From Symbiodinium sp. CCMP2592 (taxonomy: Eukaryota; Sar; Dinophyceae; Suessiales; Symbiodiniaceae), in NCBI GenBank assembly GCA_905221615.1, contig CAJNDT010000145.1:124001-188000 (forward strand): DNA of 64,000 nucleotides. The letters are read 5' to 3'. Shown in pieces: positions 10,046-21,294 of this stretch. The position numbers and the translations under genes were made by a program. How positions within the stretch are numbered: the stretch's first letter is position 1; every line of letters starts with the position of its first letter. The notes below the pieces were generated by a model that saw only the letters and a program-made list of their open reading frames with translations, ran no database searches and was not told the origin of the DNA.

Positions 10046-10079
10046 GATTGCACGCGCGCTGCAGCGTGCTGTGCATTGT

Positions 10080-11253
10080 GCACTCGGGACTGGCCTCAAG
10101 TAGGTATTCAACAGGCTTCTGGCACAGTGTTCACCACATTGGAAGCGACTCAAGCTTTCCGTTGTTTCCGTGCCGGAACAGGCAGAGCTTGAGCTTGAAA
10201 GAAGGGGGCAGGGATCAGGGAAATGCTGGATATTGCTACTCAAGAGAAACATATCGCCGTTGACCCCGGAGACTTCTCACATCTAGCACCGCTGATCTCC
10301 ATGACCCATGTCCCTGCTTCCACCCTAAACCCCAAATCCCAAACTTCTAGCCTCTCCCTCTTATCCCAACTTCCGCTTTTCTCACATCCCGCGTATCGCA
10401 CACGAAGGCTCTCATTGCAATGCGACCGCCTGGTATCGCCACGTGGAGCGGCGGCATCAAGCTGGCGAGGCTGAGGAGTTTAGTTGTTAAGAGGGGGTCG
10501 TCTGTCGTCGTCAACACACTACTCAAGGAAGGAGTGCAAAAAAGCATCGCTTTCGGCTACTGATCTACGGGTACCGGTTTCGTGCCATTTAGGCACTCGT
10601 CAGACATACTACTGCGGTAAGCAGCTGTCAGTGTTGGCCTGGACATTGTGCTGCTGTATTTTATGTGCACATAATCCTCAGAGCCTTCCTTGGCCCGCGC
10701 AGCCGCCGCCGCGGAGACGCAGCCCTAAACGGGTCTCTCTTTCCGGCTCCGTGCAGGAGGGACGCCGCAGCCGCCGCGCCGCGACGGGCTCCGGTGCCTC
10801 CGGCAGAGAAAGCAGGGGCTGCGCCTTGGACTTGTTGCTTGGCGGTCTTCGGTCTTGGAAGCGTGGCTTCCGGCTCGCTGTGGATATGCTCTCTCTGTGG
10901 ATGGGCATCGGCATCGTGTGTTCCGTGCTGGTCTTCGCAAGACTATGCAGAGTCACCATTTCTTGGATCTGTTGCTTCCCCGATGTCGCAGCCTGATCTC
11001 ATGCGAGTCGAACCACCTCGATGAAACAGATATCAACCTCAGGTGCCAGCCATGGTTCTTCATGTTGTCAGGCTTCCCTATCAATCCTTCTTTGTGAACC
11101 TGAACATGTTTGACAAATGTAAATCAGAAAGTCTAGCAGAGTTCTGGATTGTTGTTAGCTTCGCAACGTTTTGTTTGGGGTTGGTCGGGGTTGGTCGGTT
11201 GGTCCAGACTCGTGGCCGACCGCGTAGCTCAATCAGGCCCCTGCTGCACAAGG

Positions 11254-11289
<36 letters not shown>

Positions 11290-12240
11290 TGTGCACAGAT
11301 CGAGACGTGTAATCATTGAAATACCCCGACGCACAAGCCGAGAAGTGTATCATCGCGGCAACAAAGACCTGAATCCGGACCCCACCCTAAGATGAAGAAC
11401 CAACACTCTAGATTCTTCAACCTCGACCCACCGTAAAATGCCGGCTGCCTCAAAGTCCAAAGCCCCAAGCCCTACTCGAAACGAACGCAAGCGCCAACGG
11501 TGGCTACATCGATGGGAGCCAAGCGAGGGGAAGGGTTTGGGTGGCGCCGCTAGGTAGGATAGGGCATTGCCATCTGCATTCTTTGGGAAAGACCGTGGCC
11601 GTGAACCATTGCGTAATGCTGGAGCACTGCACGTAGCCCACGCCCGAAGGCCCTTAACTCGTAAAGGTTTGAGCATGTTGCCATCCGCCTTCTGCCAGAG
11701 CGGTTTGCAGCCCAGGCATTTGCCGGCCGGCTTTGCAGCGCAGCATCTGGTGCCTCTTTCAATGGTTGTCACTACGTTGGAGTTCCGGAATGAATGATAG
11801 CTTGATTGTTCTCATGCCATGCTTCGCATGATGGTTCGTGTCATGTGCTTTTGGTAAATGTTTGAGCAACTGCATGGTCACAGAGTTTGTATTTATGAAT
11901 CCTAGCTTGGGGCGTCCAGCCCAGCTCGAGACATCTTGCTGGAGATCGTAAACTTCGCGTCTTCACAAGACTAGGTGAGTGTTGGAATCTGCTGGGTGTT
12001 TCAACCTTCATTCTGATTTGAAAGATTAAACGAACCGGAGGAAGCTAAATAAGCACGACAACAAATGACTTCAGTTGTTCTCTTCCACGCGTTCTCTTCC
12101 ATGCGTCGAGTGCAGGTCACACTGTACTGCCTTGCGAACTGCTGCATGAACTTCCTTGAATCAGAAAGTCCCTCAAGGAAGTTGCCTGCCCTGTAGCTGA
12201 AGTTATACGGCACGAGTATAAAGAAGAAAAGCACAGTATT
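10080..12240. other. No secure gene; (AC)n at 11255-11290 and 43-bp-like repeats near 11565-11740
   Basis: A GC-rich patch at 10690-10800 (GCCGCCGCCGCGG) resembles the islands elsewhere. (AC)17 ends near 11284. Between 11565 and 11740 the motifs GCCATCTGCATTCTTTGGGA and GCCATCCGCCTTCTGCCAG recur, resembling the complement of the satellite at 689-920. A 170-codon + frame (10484-10996) is Arg/Cys-rich and not protein-like. Confidence 0.35.
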
Positions 12241-12246
12241 CTCCAC

Positions 12247-12690
12247 CTACAAGGCAGGAGAACCCTCAACCAGTTTGCAATGCCTTGGAAACTTGCAAGT
12301 TGAATAAAGGCAAAGCGGATAAGCCTCATCACATCCTTGATTCTCACAGCTGTCGGCAAAACTTAACCTCAGCTGTACGAGTTGGACTGCACCACATCGA
12401 GCATCTGGGCATCTGCACTCCGTGACGTGATGATTCCCCTGATGCAGTAGGCAGGTGCGGTTCTGCCCAGCGTGAAGCCTGGGGCCCTCATGAAAGGCTG
12501 TAGCACTGTTTTCAAAGCTGACTAGCCTGACATGCAGCACATTTGCATCCACCCAGATGAGCACCTGGATTGCTGCTTCAACGAAGCAACGGTCCAGTGT
12601 TTTTGTTGCATCGCCCTGTACTCTCATCAAGCGTAGTGTTGCAATTTCAAGCAGATATCGATGAGGGACACGTCTGAGGCGCGCGCACAC
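12247..12690 (-). CDS. Open frame, possibly coding
   Basis: 147 codons with several protein-like stretches (LLEIATLRLMRVQGDATK, CFVEAAIQVLIWVDANVL) and a Cys/His-rich part (CLLHQGNHHVTECRCPDARC). No splice evidence. It opposes the + exons just downstream. It could be retroelement-derived or chance. Confidence 0.2.
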   Translation of the reverse strand: MCARLRRVPHRYLLEIATLRLMRVQGDATKTLDRCFVEAAIQVLIWVDANVLHVRLVSFENSATAFHEGPRLHAGQNRTCLLHQGNHHVTECRCPDARCGAVQLVQLRLSFADSCENQGCDEAYPLCLYSTCKFPRHCKLVEGSPAL

Positions 12691-12856
12691 GGATGAGTTT
12701 GTCCCCTGCTGACCCGCTCAACACAATCCTGGAGCCTTACAGCATGATTTTCTTCAACTGGCTCACGGATGTTGAGGGATTCCGATGTATGCAACGGTCC
12801 TTCATCCGTTGCTCTAAGCTGGCTCTCGGAACTAACGAGCTTGTCATTTCCTTGAG

Positions 12857-13089
12857 GTGCCTGCGACCGACGGATACGAAATTCTGAAAGAACGAGACGA
12901 TGTCATGTCGCCTCTTTGGGTGAGCCCATGCCCGCATGATCACCCGAATGGGCGGGAGGGCACGAAAACGGGACGAACTGCACGTATCAGGGACCACCCG
13001 CTGCTCCCAAAACTGCTCAGCAGACCATCAGGCCTTCCCACCTGGAACCAGCATGCAGCAGGATGAGGACAGTGGCACTTACATAACAG
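12857..13089 (+). CDS. Two candidate exons, phase compatible
   Basis: Exon 12857-12919 follows CTTGTCATTTCCTTGAG|G and ends at a GTGAGC donor. It reads VPATDGYEILKERDDVMSPL plus W in phase 0. Exon 13062-13089 follows AGCATGCAGCAG|G and ends before a GC donor (ACAG|GCATTG). It reads DEDSGTYIT plus one base. The 142-nt intron preserves phase 0. The joined protein is acidic and hydrophilic. Family unknown. Upstream, 12720-12856 also reads plausibly (SMIFFNWLTDVEGFRCMQ) but would conflict with this acceptor. Confidence 0.45.
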
Positions 13090-13209
13090 GCATTGCGACC
13101 GCTAGGATTTCGTAGTTCAAGGCCGAGCGCCACGTCAGGTGGTGGACTTCCTCCGCCTCGCGGCTGTGCCTCTGCCTCCGCTTGTGCGTGTTGGGCCCCG
13201 ATGAGCTGC

Positions 13210-13300
13210 AGGACCGCCAGTCCCGCCAGCCGAACCCTTGACCCTTAACCCTGAACCCTAACAGCTAAACCCTAAACCCTAAAAGCCACCAGATCTGATC
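13210..13300. repeat. Telomere-like CCCTAAA cluster
   Basis: CCCTTGACCCTTAACCCTGA and TAAACCCTAAACCCTAAA: variant and exact CCCTAAA heptamers in C-strand orientation. Confidence 0.7.
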
Positions 13301-13359
13301 TTGCAGGAAGCCCAGCAGCCGAACACCTGAACCTCAAAAGCCTCTAAAGCCTCCCCTCA

Positions 13360-13510
13360 GCCGGAGGCCGGGCCCGGGGCCGGGCGCCCGCCTCTCAGAG
13401 GAAGCAGAGAGCCGAGAGCCGAGGCCGAGCTCCCCCCTCCGGTAGAGAGGGGGGTTTGGTGAGAGGGTTTTGTGTGTGGGTTCTGTCTGGCGGGGGGGGG
13501 GGGGGTTTGG
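13360..13510. repeat. GC-rich island, copy 3, with G14 run
   Basis: GAGGCCGGGCCCGGGGCCGG, then GAGAGCCGAGGCCGAG and a homopolymer of about 14 G, in a TTTGG context like the other islands. Confidence 0.5.
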
Positions 13511-13559
13511 TTTGGGAGGTGCAGAGTCTCTAGAGGCCGGGATTGTTGAGGATTCATCC

Positions 13560-14865
13560 TCTCTGTTCTGGCTTCTATGGGCTTTTGATTTGGTTTAGAG
13601 GTGGGGGGTTGGGGATTCCTTAAAAGGGCTCCTTTCTATTATGTTGCTTGACTGAGTGGTTGCTGGTCGCGATATGCGGAGCGCTCGATTCAGACAACTT
13701 CTGATTTCTGTGGCGCTTCTGAGGTCCTCGCTCGCAGGCGGCTGCCTCTCACAGAGACGCCAGGGTGTGCCCGCAACCGTAAGGCTGCAAGGCCCAGGCT
13801 CAGGCAGCATGATCTCCAGAGTTCTGTCATGCACATGTGTAGTGGGGCCTGGAGTCTTGGGAAGAGTTCTTTTCAAGCGCTCGGGTCGGCCAGGGGTAGG
13901 ATGCAAGAGATTTTGAAATTTCACATACCGGTGCCAGGGATTTTTCACCTAAATGCCCGTCGGCCCTGCTTGCTTTCTGTGAACTTGGACTTTGCTGCGA
14001 GCTGAGATTGAGAGCAGCCCCGCCGTGCTTGAGCGCCTCGTTCATGTTGCTCAGCGCTTTGACATGCTGATGATGCCTGGGTGGGCGGTTCTTCGGTCCT
14101 GGGTCCCAGTCCTTTTTTTCCAATCAGAGAACGGTACTTACGGGTCCAAACCAAACATCCTCCAAACCCCTCCAAAACAAACGTGCAGAGTCGACTTCCA
14201 GGCCCCAGGCCGCTCTTTGCGGCGCTTCGGCGTCGCGGCTTCGGGGACGGCTTCCGGCTCTCTCCGCGCGTCTCTGGCGTGTTCCGCTGGAGCAGAGGCC
14301 GCTTGAAAACATAAGCCCTGAAGCCTACAGCGCTTTGGCTTCGTGGAGTCTCTGATCCGCTGGTGTGCACACTTGGCCGCAGATGTTTGGCCTTCATGCC
14401 CAGAGGAGATGATCGTTGCTTAGCGGCCAGAACAGACGCTTGATCGATCTATAAAGGTTCACCATGGCGCGCTTTGAGGGCTCATGCGGATCTATCTGGA
14501 AGAACGGCAATGAACAATCATGTTGTCGAAATCAACCGTCAGTGGGTTCGTCGTCGGCGGAGTCGTCAAGTCACATCAGGACGATGGCTCCTCGACAGTT
14601 GCTGGAAAGTCATGGCAACGATTGCGGAAGCTACGAAGCATGCATTGGATTGGGACACTGTTTCTCAACGCTTTGCCCGCGCTGTGGCGTGTTCGGGCCC
14701 TCTCCCAGACTATGTCTTGTTCAGTGCTCAGGTCAGGCTTCCCCGAGCGTTAGCAAGAGGTTGGACAGCGTCGCAGTGGCTTCGGTGGTATCGCAGCCGC
14801 TCAGGCATCACTGAGAGAACTTCGGTCGACCTATAGTTTGTCCAATGGATGGGAAACCAGTTCAG
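13560..14865. other. No secure gene
   Basis: Overlapping open frames on both strands (for example 13656-13916 + and 13945-14397 -) are Arg/Pro/Ser-rich. At 14474-14836 + one frame reads WVRRRRSRQVTSGRWLLDSC and WKVMATIAEATKHALDWD, which is mildly protein-like, but an alternative frame is equally open. Confidence 0.3.
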
Positions 14866-14934
14866 CCAAGGCCCGGGGCGTGAAGTACCGGGCCATGTGT
14901 ATGAACACAGACCCTCTCCAAACTCTGTTGTCAG
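14866..14934 (+). CDS. Candidate internal exon
   Basis: Acceptor CCAGTTCAG (AG 14864-14865), donor GTGATT at 14935. Two bases are followed by 22 codons: KARGVKYRAMCMNTDPLQTL and LS, then one base. Third positions are mostly G/C. Unknown family. Confidence 0.4.
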
Positions 14935-15164
14935 GTGATTGTTGGTGGTCGAGCATGTATTCGGAGACTCTTTCATGCATCAGCTCTGTGGGCAGATCCT
15001 TGCATCCGGAACTCTCGCAGCATCTCTTACGAGACTCTGGGAGCAGGCCTCGCAAGAAGATCACCCTTTACATATTTGAGATTGAACATTGACTGAGAGT
15101 TTGTCTTCAAAACTGATAGAGTCTCAGTTTGGTGCGTCTTCAAAGCTCTTCACAAGCAGGAAGG

Positions 15165-15385
15165 CAAGAGCGTCCCCCCCCAACCACACGCCGGGAACCA
15201 TCCTCAGCCTCTCCCCCCCTTTTCTCCTCTCCTCCTCTCCTCCCAACCCCCCTTAGGGGAACCCTCCTCCTCCTCCTCCCTTCCTTCCCCCCCCAAAAAA
15301 GGGGGGCGCTTGGGCCATGGCCGGGGCTGCCGCCCGGCGGGCCCCGGGGGCCATGGCCCCGCTGACAGCGGCTCCGCAGGATGGT
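15165..15385. repeat. GC-rich island, copy 4, with pyrimidine tract
   Basis: A 120-bp C/T tract (CTCCCCCCCTTTTCTCCTCT) is followed by CCCCCCCCAAAAAAGGGGGG and a CGGGGCTGCCGCCCGGCGGG core. The adjoining C-run/A-run/G-run is a striking homopolymer junction. Confidence 0.55.
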
Positions 15386-15529
15386 GCAAAGCTGTTGGGC
15401 CTCCGCCCTAGGCCTAGAAAAACCTTCATTCCGAACATCACCGAGACGATTCGTCGGACTTTTCCAAGGGGGGGTTTTGAGGGCTAGAAGAGATTGGAGA
15501 GGGTTTGGATCCGGAGTTTTGTGGGGGGG

Positions 15530-16065
15530 GGTTTTTTGCTTTTGTTTTCTGGGCTCTGGGCTCTGGGCAGGGTTCAGGGGTTTAGGGTTTGGGGCTTTCT
15601 GGTGTCTGGCTTTCCGGATTTTGGGGTTTAGGTGTTTAGGGTTTCAGGGTTGGGGTCTTCGAAGGTTCATGCGCCAAAGCTCACACCCTAAACTTGATGA
15701 ACTTCGGTCCCAGGGTTTCTGGGCTCAGGGTTGATAGATTTCGGGCTCAGAGTTTCGGAGTTTAGCATTTCTGGGTTCGGAGCTTTTCATGGCTTTCGGT
15801 TTCTGGGTTGAAGGTTTCGGGGTTGAGGGTTTCTGGCTTGAGGATTTTTCCAGTCGGGGTGTATGTTGGGTTCGGAGCTTTTCATGGCTTTAGGGTTTGA
15901 GGCTGCAGGGTTTCTGGGTTTGGATGTTTTGGGCTGGGGAGTTTCTGTTCAGGATTTCTGGGTTCGGGTTTCTGCGTTCAGGCTTTCTGGCTGTTTTAGG
16001 GTTTGATGGTTCAAGATTTCGGAGTTTGACTGCTGTGGGTTTCTGGGTTTAGGGCTGGTCCTCAC
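15530..16065 (+). repeat. 540-bp block of degenerate TTTAGGG/TTTCTGGG repeats
   Basis: Continuous G-rich heptamer-like units (GGGTTTAGGG, GGTTTCTGGG, GGGTTCGGAG). The sequence TGGGTTCGGAGCTTTTCATG followed by GCTTT occurs twice, at about 15772 and 15866, showing a 94-bp segmental duplication inside the block. Confidence 0.75.
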
Positions 16066-16448
16066 CCGTTTGTCCTTGTGCTTCCCGCCCCGAGTTGTAT
16101 CGTAAAAGCAAACAAGCGAGAAGCACGGCCATGCCACCATCGCGATAATGCGGGGCACGAGCGGAAGCTACGATTTTGCAATGTCTTGGTCCCTGCCCAG
16201 GGGTTCTATTTTGCAACTTCGGGCCATGAGTGTTCGCATGCTGCACATGAGCTCACATCCTCAGGCCGGGAGAGAAGCCCTCCTTGGGCCGGGAGAGAAT
16301 GCCGAAACGCAGGGTCCCCCCTTGTCAGTCCAGAGGGGGGGATTCTTTAGACACATATTTCGCTTAGACTCCCTTTGTGCTGGTATTGCAAAGTACTAGT
16401 AGCTTGAAAGCCCGAGTCCAGTTCTTCACGTCCTCTGCTCGCATTCAG

Positions 16449-16497
16449 GGCCAGGGCGGAGGGAGCAGGCGCCATCTTGAAGCGGTTCTGTTGTCTG
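16449..16497 (+). CDS. Candidate internal exon with strong splice signals
   Basis: Acceptor TTCTTCACGTCCTCTGCTCG followed by CATTCAG|G, donor GTAAGA at 16498. One leading base, then 16 codons: ARAEGAGAILKRFCCL. Both splice sites are among the best in the window. A second frame (GQGGGSRRHLEAVLLS) is also open but uses poorer codons. Confidence 0.45.
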
Positions 16498-16711
16498 GTA
16501 AGAGGATACAAGCGCACACGTCATCGCACACACCTCCTATGTCTCAACTTTCTAGTCGAGCAGGTTCCGGTCCTGGGATCCTACGCAGGAAACCTTCCGG
16601 AGGCATCTGTGTCTCAGCTACCTTTAGTTTCGTGTCTTACGGCATTGGGTTTCATCTTCACGTGGCTTTAAGGGTTTGAGGGTTTATTCGGCGCTTGCAG
16701 GTCCAAGCCCA

Positions 16712-16762
16712 CGTTGTGTGTGTGTGTATGTGTGATATGTGTGTGTGTGTGTGTGTGTGGCT
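16712..16762. repeat. (GT)n microsatellite
   Basis: Interrupted GT/TG run of about 45 bp. Confidence 0.9.
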
Positions 16763-17142
16763 TTATTTGTGTGTCTGGGGTTTCTCATCTCCATGTGGTT
16801 GTTGGAAGGCTTGCATCCTTTGTCAGTGGTGGTTGAAGACTTGTGGTGATTTGAGTTTGCTTCCCATGGGTTGATGTGGTTCTTAAGGTGCACATAACAG
16901 ATTTCGACGGTTTGTGTTAGATTCTGTGAGGCTTCAGCCGGTGTTCTGGTGCTTACGAAACATGCAGCGCTTTTGGGCCTTCGTGTTGGCTCGCTCGCCC
17001 GCGGTTTCTGCAAGCTTCTTGTGGTGAGATGTAGTTGGTGCAAGGCTTAGGGTTTTGTTGTCATTTCCTTACCCCCCATTCGCTGAAACTCCCATATGTT
17101 CTGAAGCCTCTGCCGTGAAAAGTCAAACCAGGAGTTGTGCAG

Positions 17143-17353
17143 CTGTGATCCCATGCTGATGTCTCCTCTGGCTTCCCGCATTTCGCAAAATGGCAGGCAA
17201 ATCGACCGTACCAGTGCCGGGCTCTCAGGGCCAGAAGCAATGTTCAAGCATTTTGTCGTTGTTGTTAACCTTCTTAGCAGTATTGTCATGTTAGCCTGCA
17301 GCAGTGCTCGGAATGTAAAGAATGCTTTTGCTTGGAAGCTGGCTGAGGCCTAG
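17143..17353 (+). CDS. Candidate terminal exon
   Basis: Follows GGAGTTGTGCAG (AG 17141-17142). One base is followed by 69 codons to TAG at 17351-17353: CDPMLMSPLASRISQNGRQ, then TSAGLSGPEAMFKHF, a hydrophobic VVVVNLLSSIVMLAC (possible membrane helix) and NVKNAFAWKLAEA. The antisense frame is also open. Unknown. Confidence 0.3.
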
Positions 17354-17359
17354 GAGCTG

Positions 17360-18060
17360 ATGACGTCCATCCCGAGAGGGAGCGGTGTCTTGGGCCGCAA
17401 TTGTGGGACAGCCCAGGATCTGCGTCGGCAGCTGCAGCCGTTCATGGCAAGTGGACCTTTGCAAGCTGTGTGAGGCCCGCAAGACTTCTGTGCAAAACTG
17501 CCATGCATGCTGGGTGGTCAGCTGGGCCTCTGGATGCACACAGTAACAAGTGTCTTGGCCTAGCAGGCGAGTGAGCGTGTGAAGACCAGGTGGCTGGTAA
17601 ACTGGCACGAGTCCTTCGATAGAAACACCCGCCCCATGTCCCCCTCTAGCCTATCCATGTGCACCCCGGCGACACAGTGAAGATCTGCCTCTGCAAGAGT
17701 CTGTTCGCATGTGGCCGCGCAAGGCACGCGCATCGTCGACTCCCAGGACTGGAAGTTGGAAAACCTTTAAGGGCTGACGCCGCATCTCAGCCGAGCCTTC
17801 GCGCCTGGAGAAGGGCGGCATATAAGTGACTCGAGAATTTTCGCCAAAGGAGGAGGGTTATAGGAGGGTGTTTCAAGCAGTATCAGGGGGACCCCGTTGA
17901 TCAGAATGACAGTGGGCTTTTCAGAGGCCCTTTCTTGGATGTCCTGGTGTTGAAGGCGGTTGGAGGAGGACGTTCCTTTTGCATGTGTATCTATGAAGAT
18001 GTACATGAATTGAATGCACATAGCCGTGTATTCATGCTTGTGTCTTTCTCTGGAAGAACA
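17360..18060. other. No recognisable gene
   Basis: No exon-like segment with acceptable splice sites was seen on either strand. Confidence 0.35.
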
Positions 18061-18061
18061 A

Positions 18062-18215
18062 AACCCACGTATACGCGCACGTAGGTAAGTAAGTATGTAT
18101 GTATGTCTGTATGTAAGGAAGTTTGTCTGTGTGTGTCTGTATGTAAGTACGTATGCGGGTGAGCAAGTAAGTAAGTATGTATGTATTTGAGCAGGTAAGT
18201 TAGTATGCATGCGGC
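18062..18215. repeat. GTAAGTAT/GTATGTAT tetranucleotide repeat
   Basis: Imperfect GTAA/GTAT/GTCT units over 150 bp. Minus-strand frames through it (THTYLLTY) are repeat-encoded. Confidence 0.85.
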
Positions 18216-18227
18216 TCGGGCCACCAT

Positions 18228-18440
18228 TTGTGGCGATGCCGAACTCAGTATTGTGTCTTCATGAATGGGGTTCCGGCCACGTATTTTGAGTTTAGCCACT
18301 TTATGGGTCAGTTTGTGTTGACGGATCGCGTATTGATGTCCTCGGCTATTGCCGTAACTCTTTGCGGCTCAACGTCGCCACAACCCTGCTCCTCACTGTG
18401 CTTGCCGGCGCGGGTGGCCTGCGGCCCATCTCCAGCTTGA
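18228..18440 (+). CDS. Open frame, possibly coding
   Basis: 70 codons. The N-terminal part is protein-like (CVFMNGVPATYFEFSHFMG, FVLTDRVLMSSAIAVTL) and the C-terminal part is Cys/Pro-rich. No acceptor fixes the start. It ends 10 bp before a dispersed 45-bp GC element. Confidence 0.22.
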   Translation: MWRCRTQYCVFMNGVPATYFEFSHFMGQFVLTDRVLMSSAIAVTLCGSTSPQPCSSLCLPARVACGPSPA

Positions 18441-18450
18441 GGAGTCTTAA

Positions 18451-18495
18451 GCGCGCCTCAGGCTCGTGCGCGTTGCGCCGGCCGGGCTGCTGCTA
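18451..18495 (+). repeat. Dispersed 45-bp GC element, copy A
   Basis: GCGCGCCTCAGGCTCGTGCG then CGTTGCGCCGGCCGGGCTGC and TGC. Shares its whole length with copies at 29344, 37609 and 43919, all in the same orientation. Confidence 0.7.
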
Positions 18496-19040
18496 GTTTT
18501 GTCTTTTTTTTGGGCGGGGTTGTCAGGGGTGTACATTTGTAGTTAAAGGTTTAAGATGGGTTTGTATTCTCTGCAACCCCCATCTTCACCTATATACCGT
18601 AGACTCTATGCCACAGAACCGGAAAGTTCACTCGAAGACTAAAGCCTCAAGCATGCAGACGCGTACATCCCACATCCCTGGGTGAAAAATCACAGAACTA
18701 CCAGAATCAGGCAACCGCTGTTGAGGTACTTCATTTGCTCAAGCTGTTTATCCCAAGCCGTGTAGGCACTGAAGACTGGGAACCCTACATGTTCATCCAG
18801 GCTAAGCCCGAAAACCCCACAGCTTGAAGCCGTTGCCTTTGGTGTGAGCGCCGAAAGCCATCCCCCCGCGCAGGATCTCATTGTTCGTGCTGTGGTGTCT
18901 CAGCTGCCTTCTGTTTGGCCCAAATGGGTTGTTTTGTTTAGCGCGTCAAGTACTTGTAGTGTGGGCGGCTTTTTTTTTCAATCTCGGATGGCTGGGTTTC
19001 AATGGTCTGATTGGCCAGTGCACCTTTTTTCTGATGTCAG

Positions 19041-19156
19041 ATCCTATGGGGCCGATTTTTGTTTTAGAGACTCTGCAGGTTAAGGTCCGAAGGATTGAGA
19101 GGAGCCCTGTAGAGAGACGGTTCATTCTGAGGAGCCGGGGATGCTGTGATCTGTGA
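19041..19156 (+). CDS. Candidate terminal exon
   Basis: Very good acceptor (ACCTTTTTTCTGATGTCAG). Two bases are followed by PMGPIFVLETLQVKVRRIER and SPVERRFILRSRGCCDL to TGA. A GTTAAG donor after LETLQ (19078) would make it a 38-nt internal exon instead. Basic tail. Unknown family. Confidence 0.33.
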
Positions 19157-19159
19157 TGC

Positions 19160-21255
19160 TCGTGTTCCGTCAGCCTGAAGAGCATTCTGTATGAAAAACC
19201 TTGATTGCAAAGCCGTGAAGCTCTGCACACCTCGGTCCTCCACTACAAGGCCCCCTAACCCAACGTTGAATACCAAGTGACAGCACATCGAACCCAATAC
19301 AACTTGATCCTGAACCCTCAATCTTGAAAACCCAATCAATCTCAAAGCCTGCAGCAATGAACATCCACACCTTACAGCGCAAATCAGCATCATTTGCTAA
19401 GTCTGTTCGGAGCTTCCGGGCTCCGTTGAGCATCTGGCGGCAAGGACCCCTCTGCGGGCTGAGGGTTCAACGATTTTCGATTTGAGGGCTTTCCTACGGG
19501 CTTCAATAAATGTTGGATTGAAGGGGTTCCGGGGCCTTTTGACAGCTGCCTAGAACCATCTGACACTGCTGATTCCGAAAATGTGTCAGACCTCATAGAA
19601 TCCGTATGTAGAAGCCCTGTGTCACAGCCACGCGAGCTTCTGGGTCTGGGATGTCGAGGCTCTGCAGGGCCTTTTGCTTGTTTTGTTTGGCTGGCGAGTT
19701 TGCAGGGTGCATGGGCCCCTATGGGGCTTTGGGGTTCGGGTCCTCTTTCAGGGCTGCAGGACTTAGGCATGTAGGGTTTAGGAGTCGGTGTTTCGGCTCT
19801 TCAGGTTTAGGGCTTTGGCGCCCAGGTTTGATGCGATAAGATTGTGGTCCAAAGCCGTGAACCGGTCAGCTCGTGGTGCCGCAAAATCGGGTCTCAGCGA
19901 TGGGGGAGCCAGGAAACTTCAAAAGCCCTGAAGGAATCACAGTTCCTCAAACTGTGACACTCTCCAATACGTAATTCCCAGCATGACACGGAATCCTGAA
20001 TCCCAAACCCGAAATCTTATTCTCTTAACCCTGTACCTAATCCGAACAGGCCAAGGTTGGATGTATGGCTTCACAGCTCATAGGGGCAATTAAAACTCGA
20101 ACTTGACACTGAACCGATTGCTGGAGCTCTATAAACACCAGCACATGCGACGCTGAAAGCTCATTCGAGCCTGAACCCAAGGCCGTCAAACCTCAAACAG
20201 GGATTCATGAGTAAACGCAAAATCCTCAGCTCTCTTGCCGGTGTTGCCTCGGCATCTTATGGAGGAGCTCTCTGCACGATCTTTATTGTAGGGTTTAGCG
20301 GCTTGACATAGATAGAAATTTCAAAGGTGTGTGTAGGGCTTCCCTGCTGTTGCGCTCTGCAAATCGATCGAATAAGATGCTATTCACTGCAAGCGAAACG
20401 TAACCCCTCGGCCCTTAGCTCTATGCATTGTAGCAGGGCTGCAACACAAACTATCTGCGGCCTTCAAGATCGATGGTGTAGGATGAGAAGCACCCAAATG
20501 TTTGGTTTGGGTGTGCTGTATGCAGCCTCGATGCACCGGCTTGATCTGAACGCCGAAAGCACCTCTCTTCTTGTCTTTGGTCTTTAATGTCTGTTTCCCT
20601 TGTTGTCCGAAGGGTTTTTATGCCCTATGCCCGCGGCCACAAGTGTACCAATGACGCCAAGCAACCAGTAGCTCCCAAGCTTCAAAACGATGACGATGAC
20701 TGAAACATCTGCGCCGCAAGGCCTTTGTCCCTGACCCCAGAAAAGTCAAGACTCTGCAGCCTGATCCCGCCTGCCAAGAAGAGCCCGCTGGAAACCCGCT
20801 GCGAGTCAGGAAATGGTTTTTTTGGGGCCGCACATTCAGGGCGTTCGCTGCCCTTGGGCTACGAACTCAGGAAGTGCTCGCCTTGAGTGCAGCAAGAGTT
20901 TATTTGAGGAATTGTGGTGTGTGGGCTCCAGGAGCCGGTCGTGTGATGCTCGGGAGCGCAGGGCACCCAAAAGTCGCCTACTCCACTGCACACATGTTCC
21001 TCTTGTTGCATCCCCACAAAATCTGCGCGCACACATGTATACGCACATGTACACACGCATGCACGCCTCCATCCAACCTTCCATGCATGCATGGATGTGT
21101 GGATGCACATATACACCTCTGTATGGAACACTAACATCGAACATGCCAAACTTCCAATGTTGACCTCAGGCTCTTAGCGAGAATTGTTCTGTTCTTCCTA
21201 CCCTCTCTTCCCGCCCCCCTCCCTCTGCCGGCTTTCGTCTTCTTTTTGTTTTCTG

Positions 21256-21294
<39 letters not shown>

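Noticed and set aside
10484-10996. 170-codon + frame as a gene
   Set aside because: Arg/Cys/Ser-rich reading through a GC-rich patch, no splice or family support.
13210-13300. Chromosome end or true telomere
   Set aside because: CCCTAAA units are few, mixed with variants and flanked by unique sequence, so they are interstitial.
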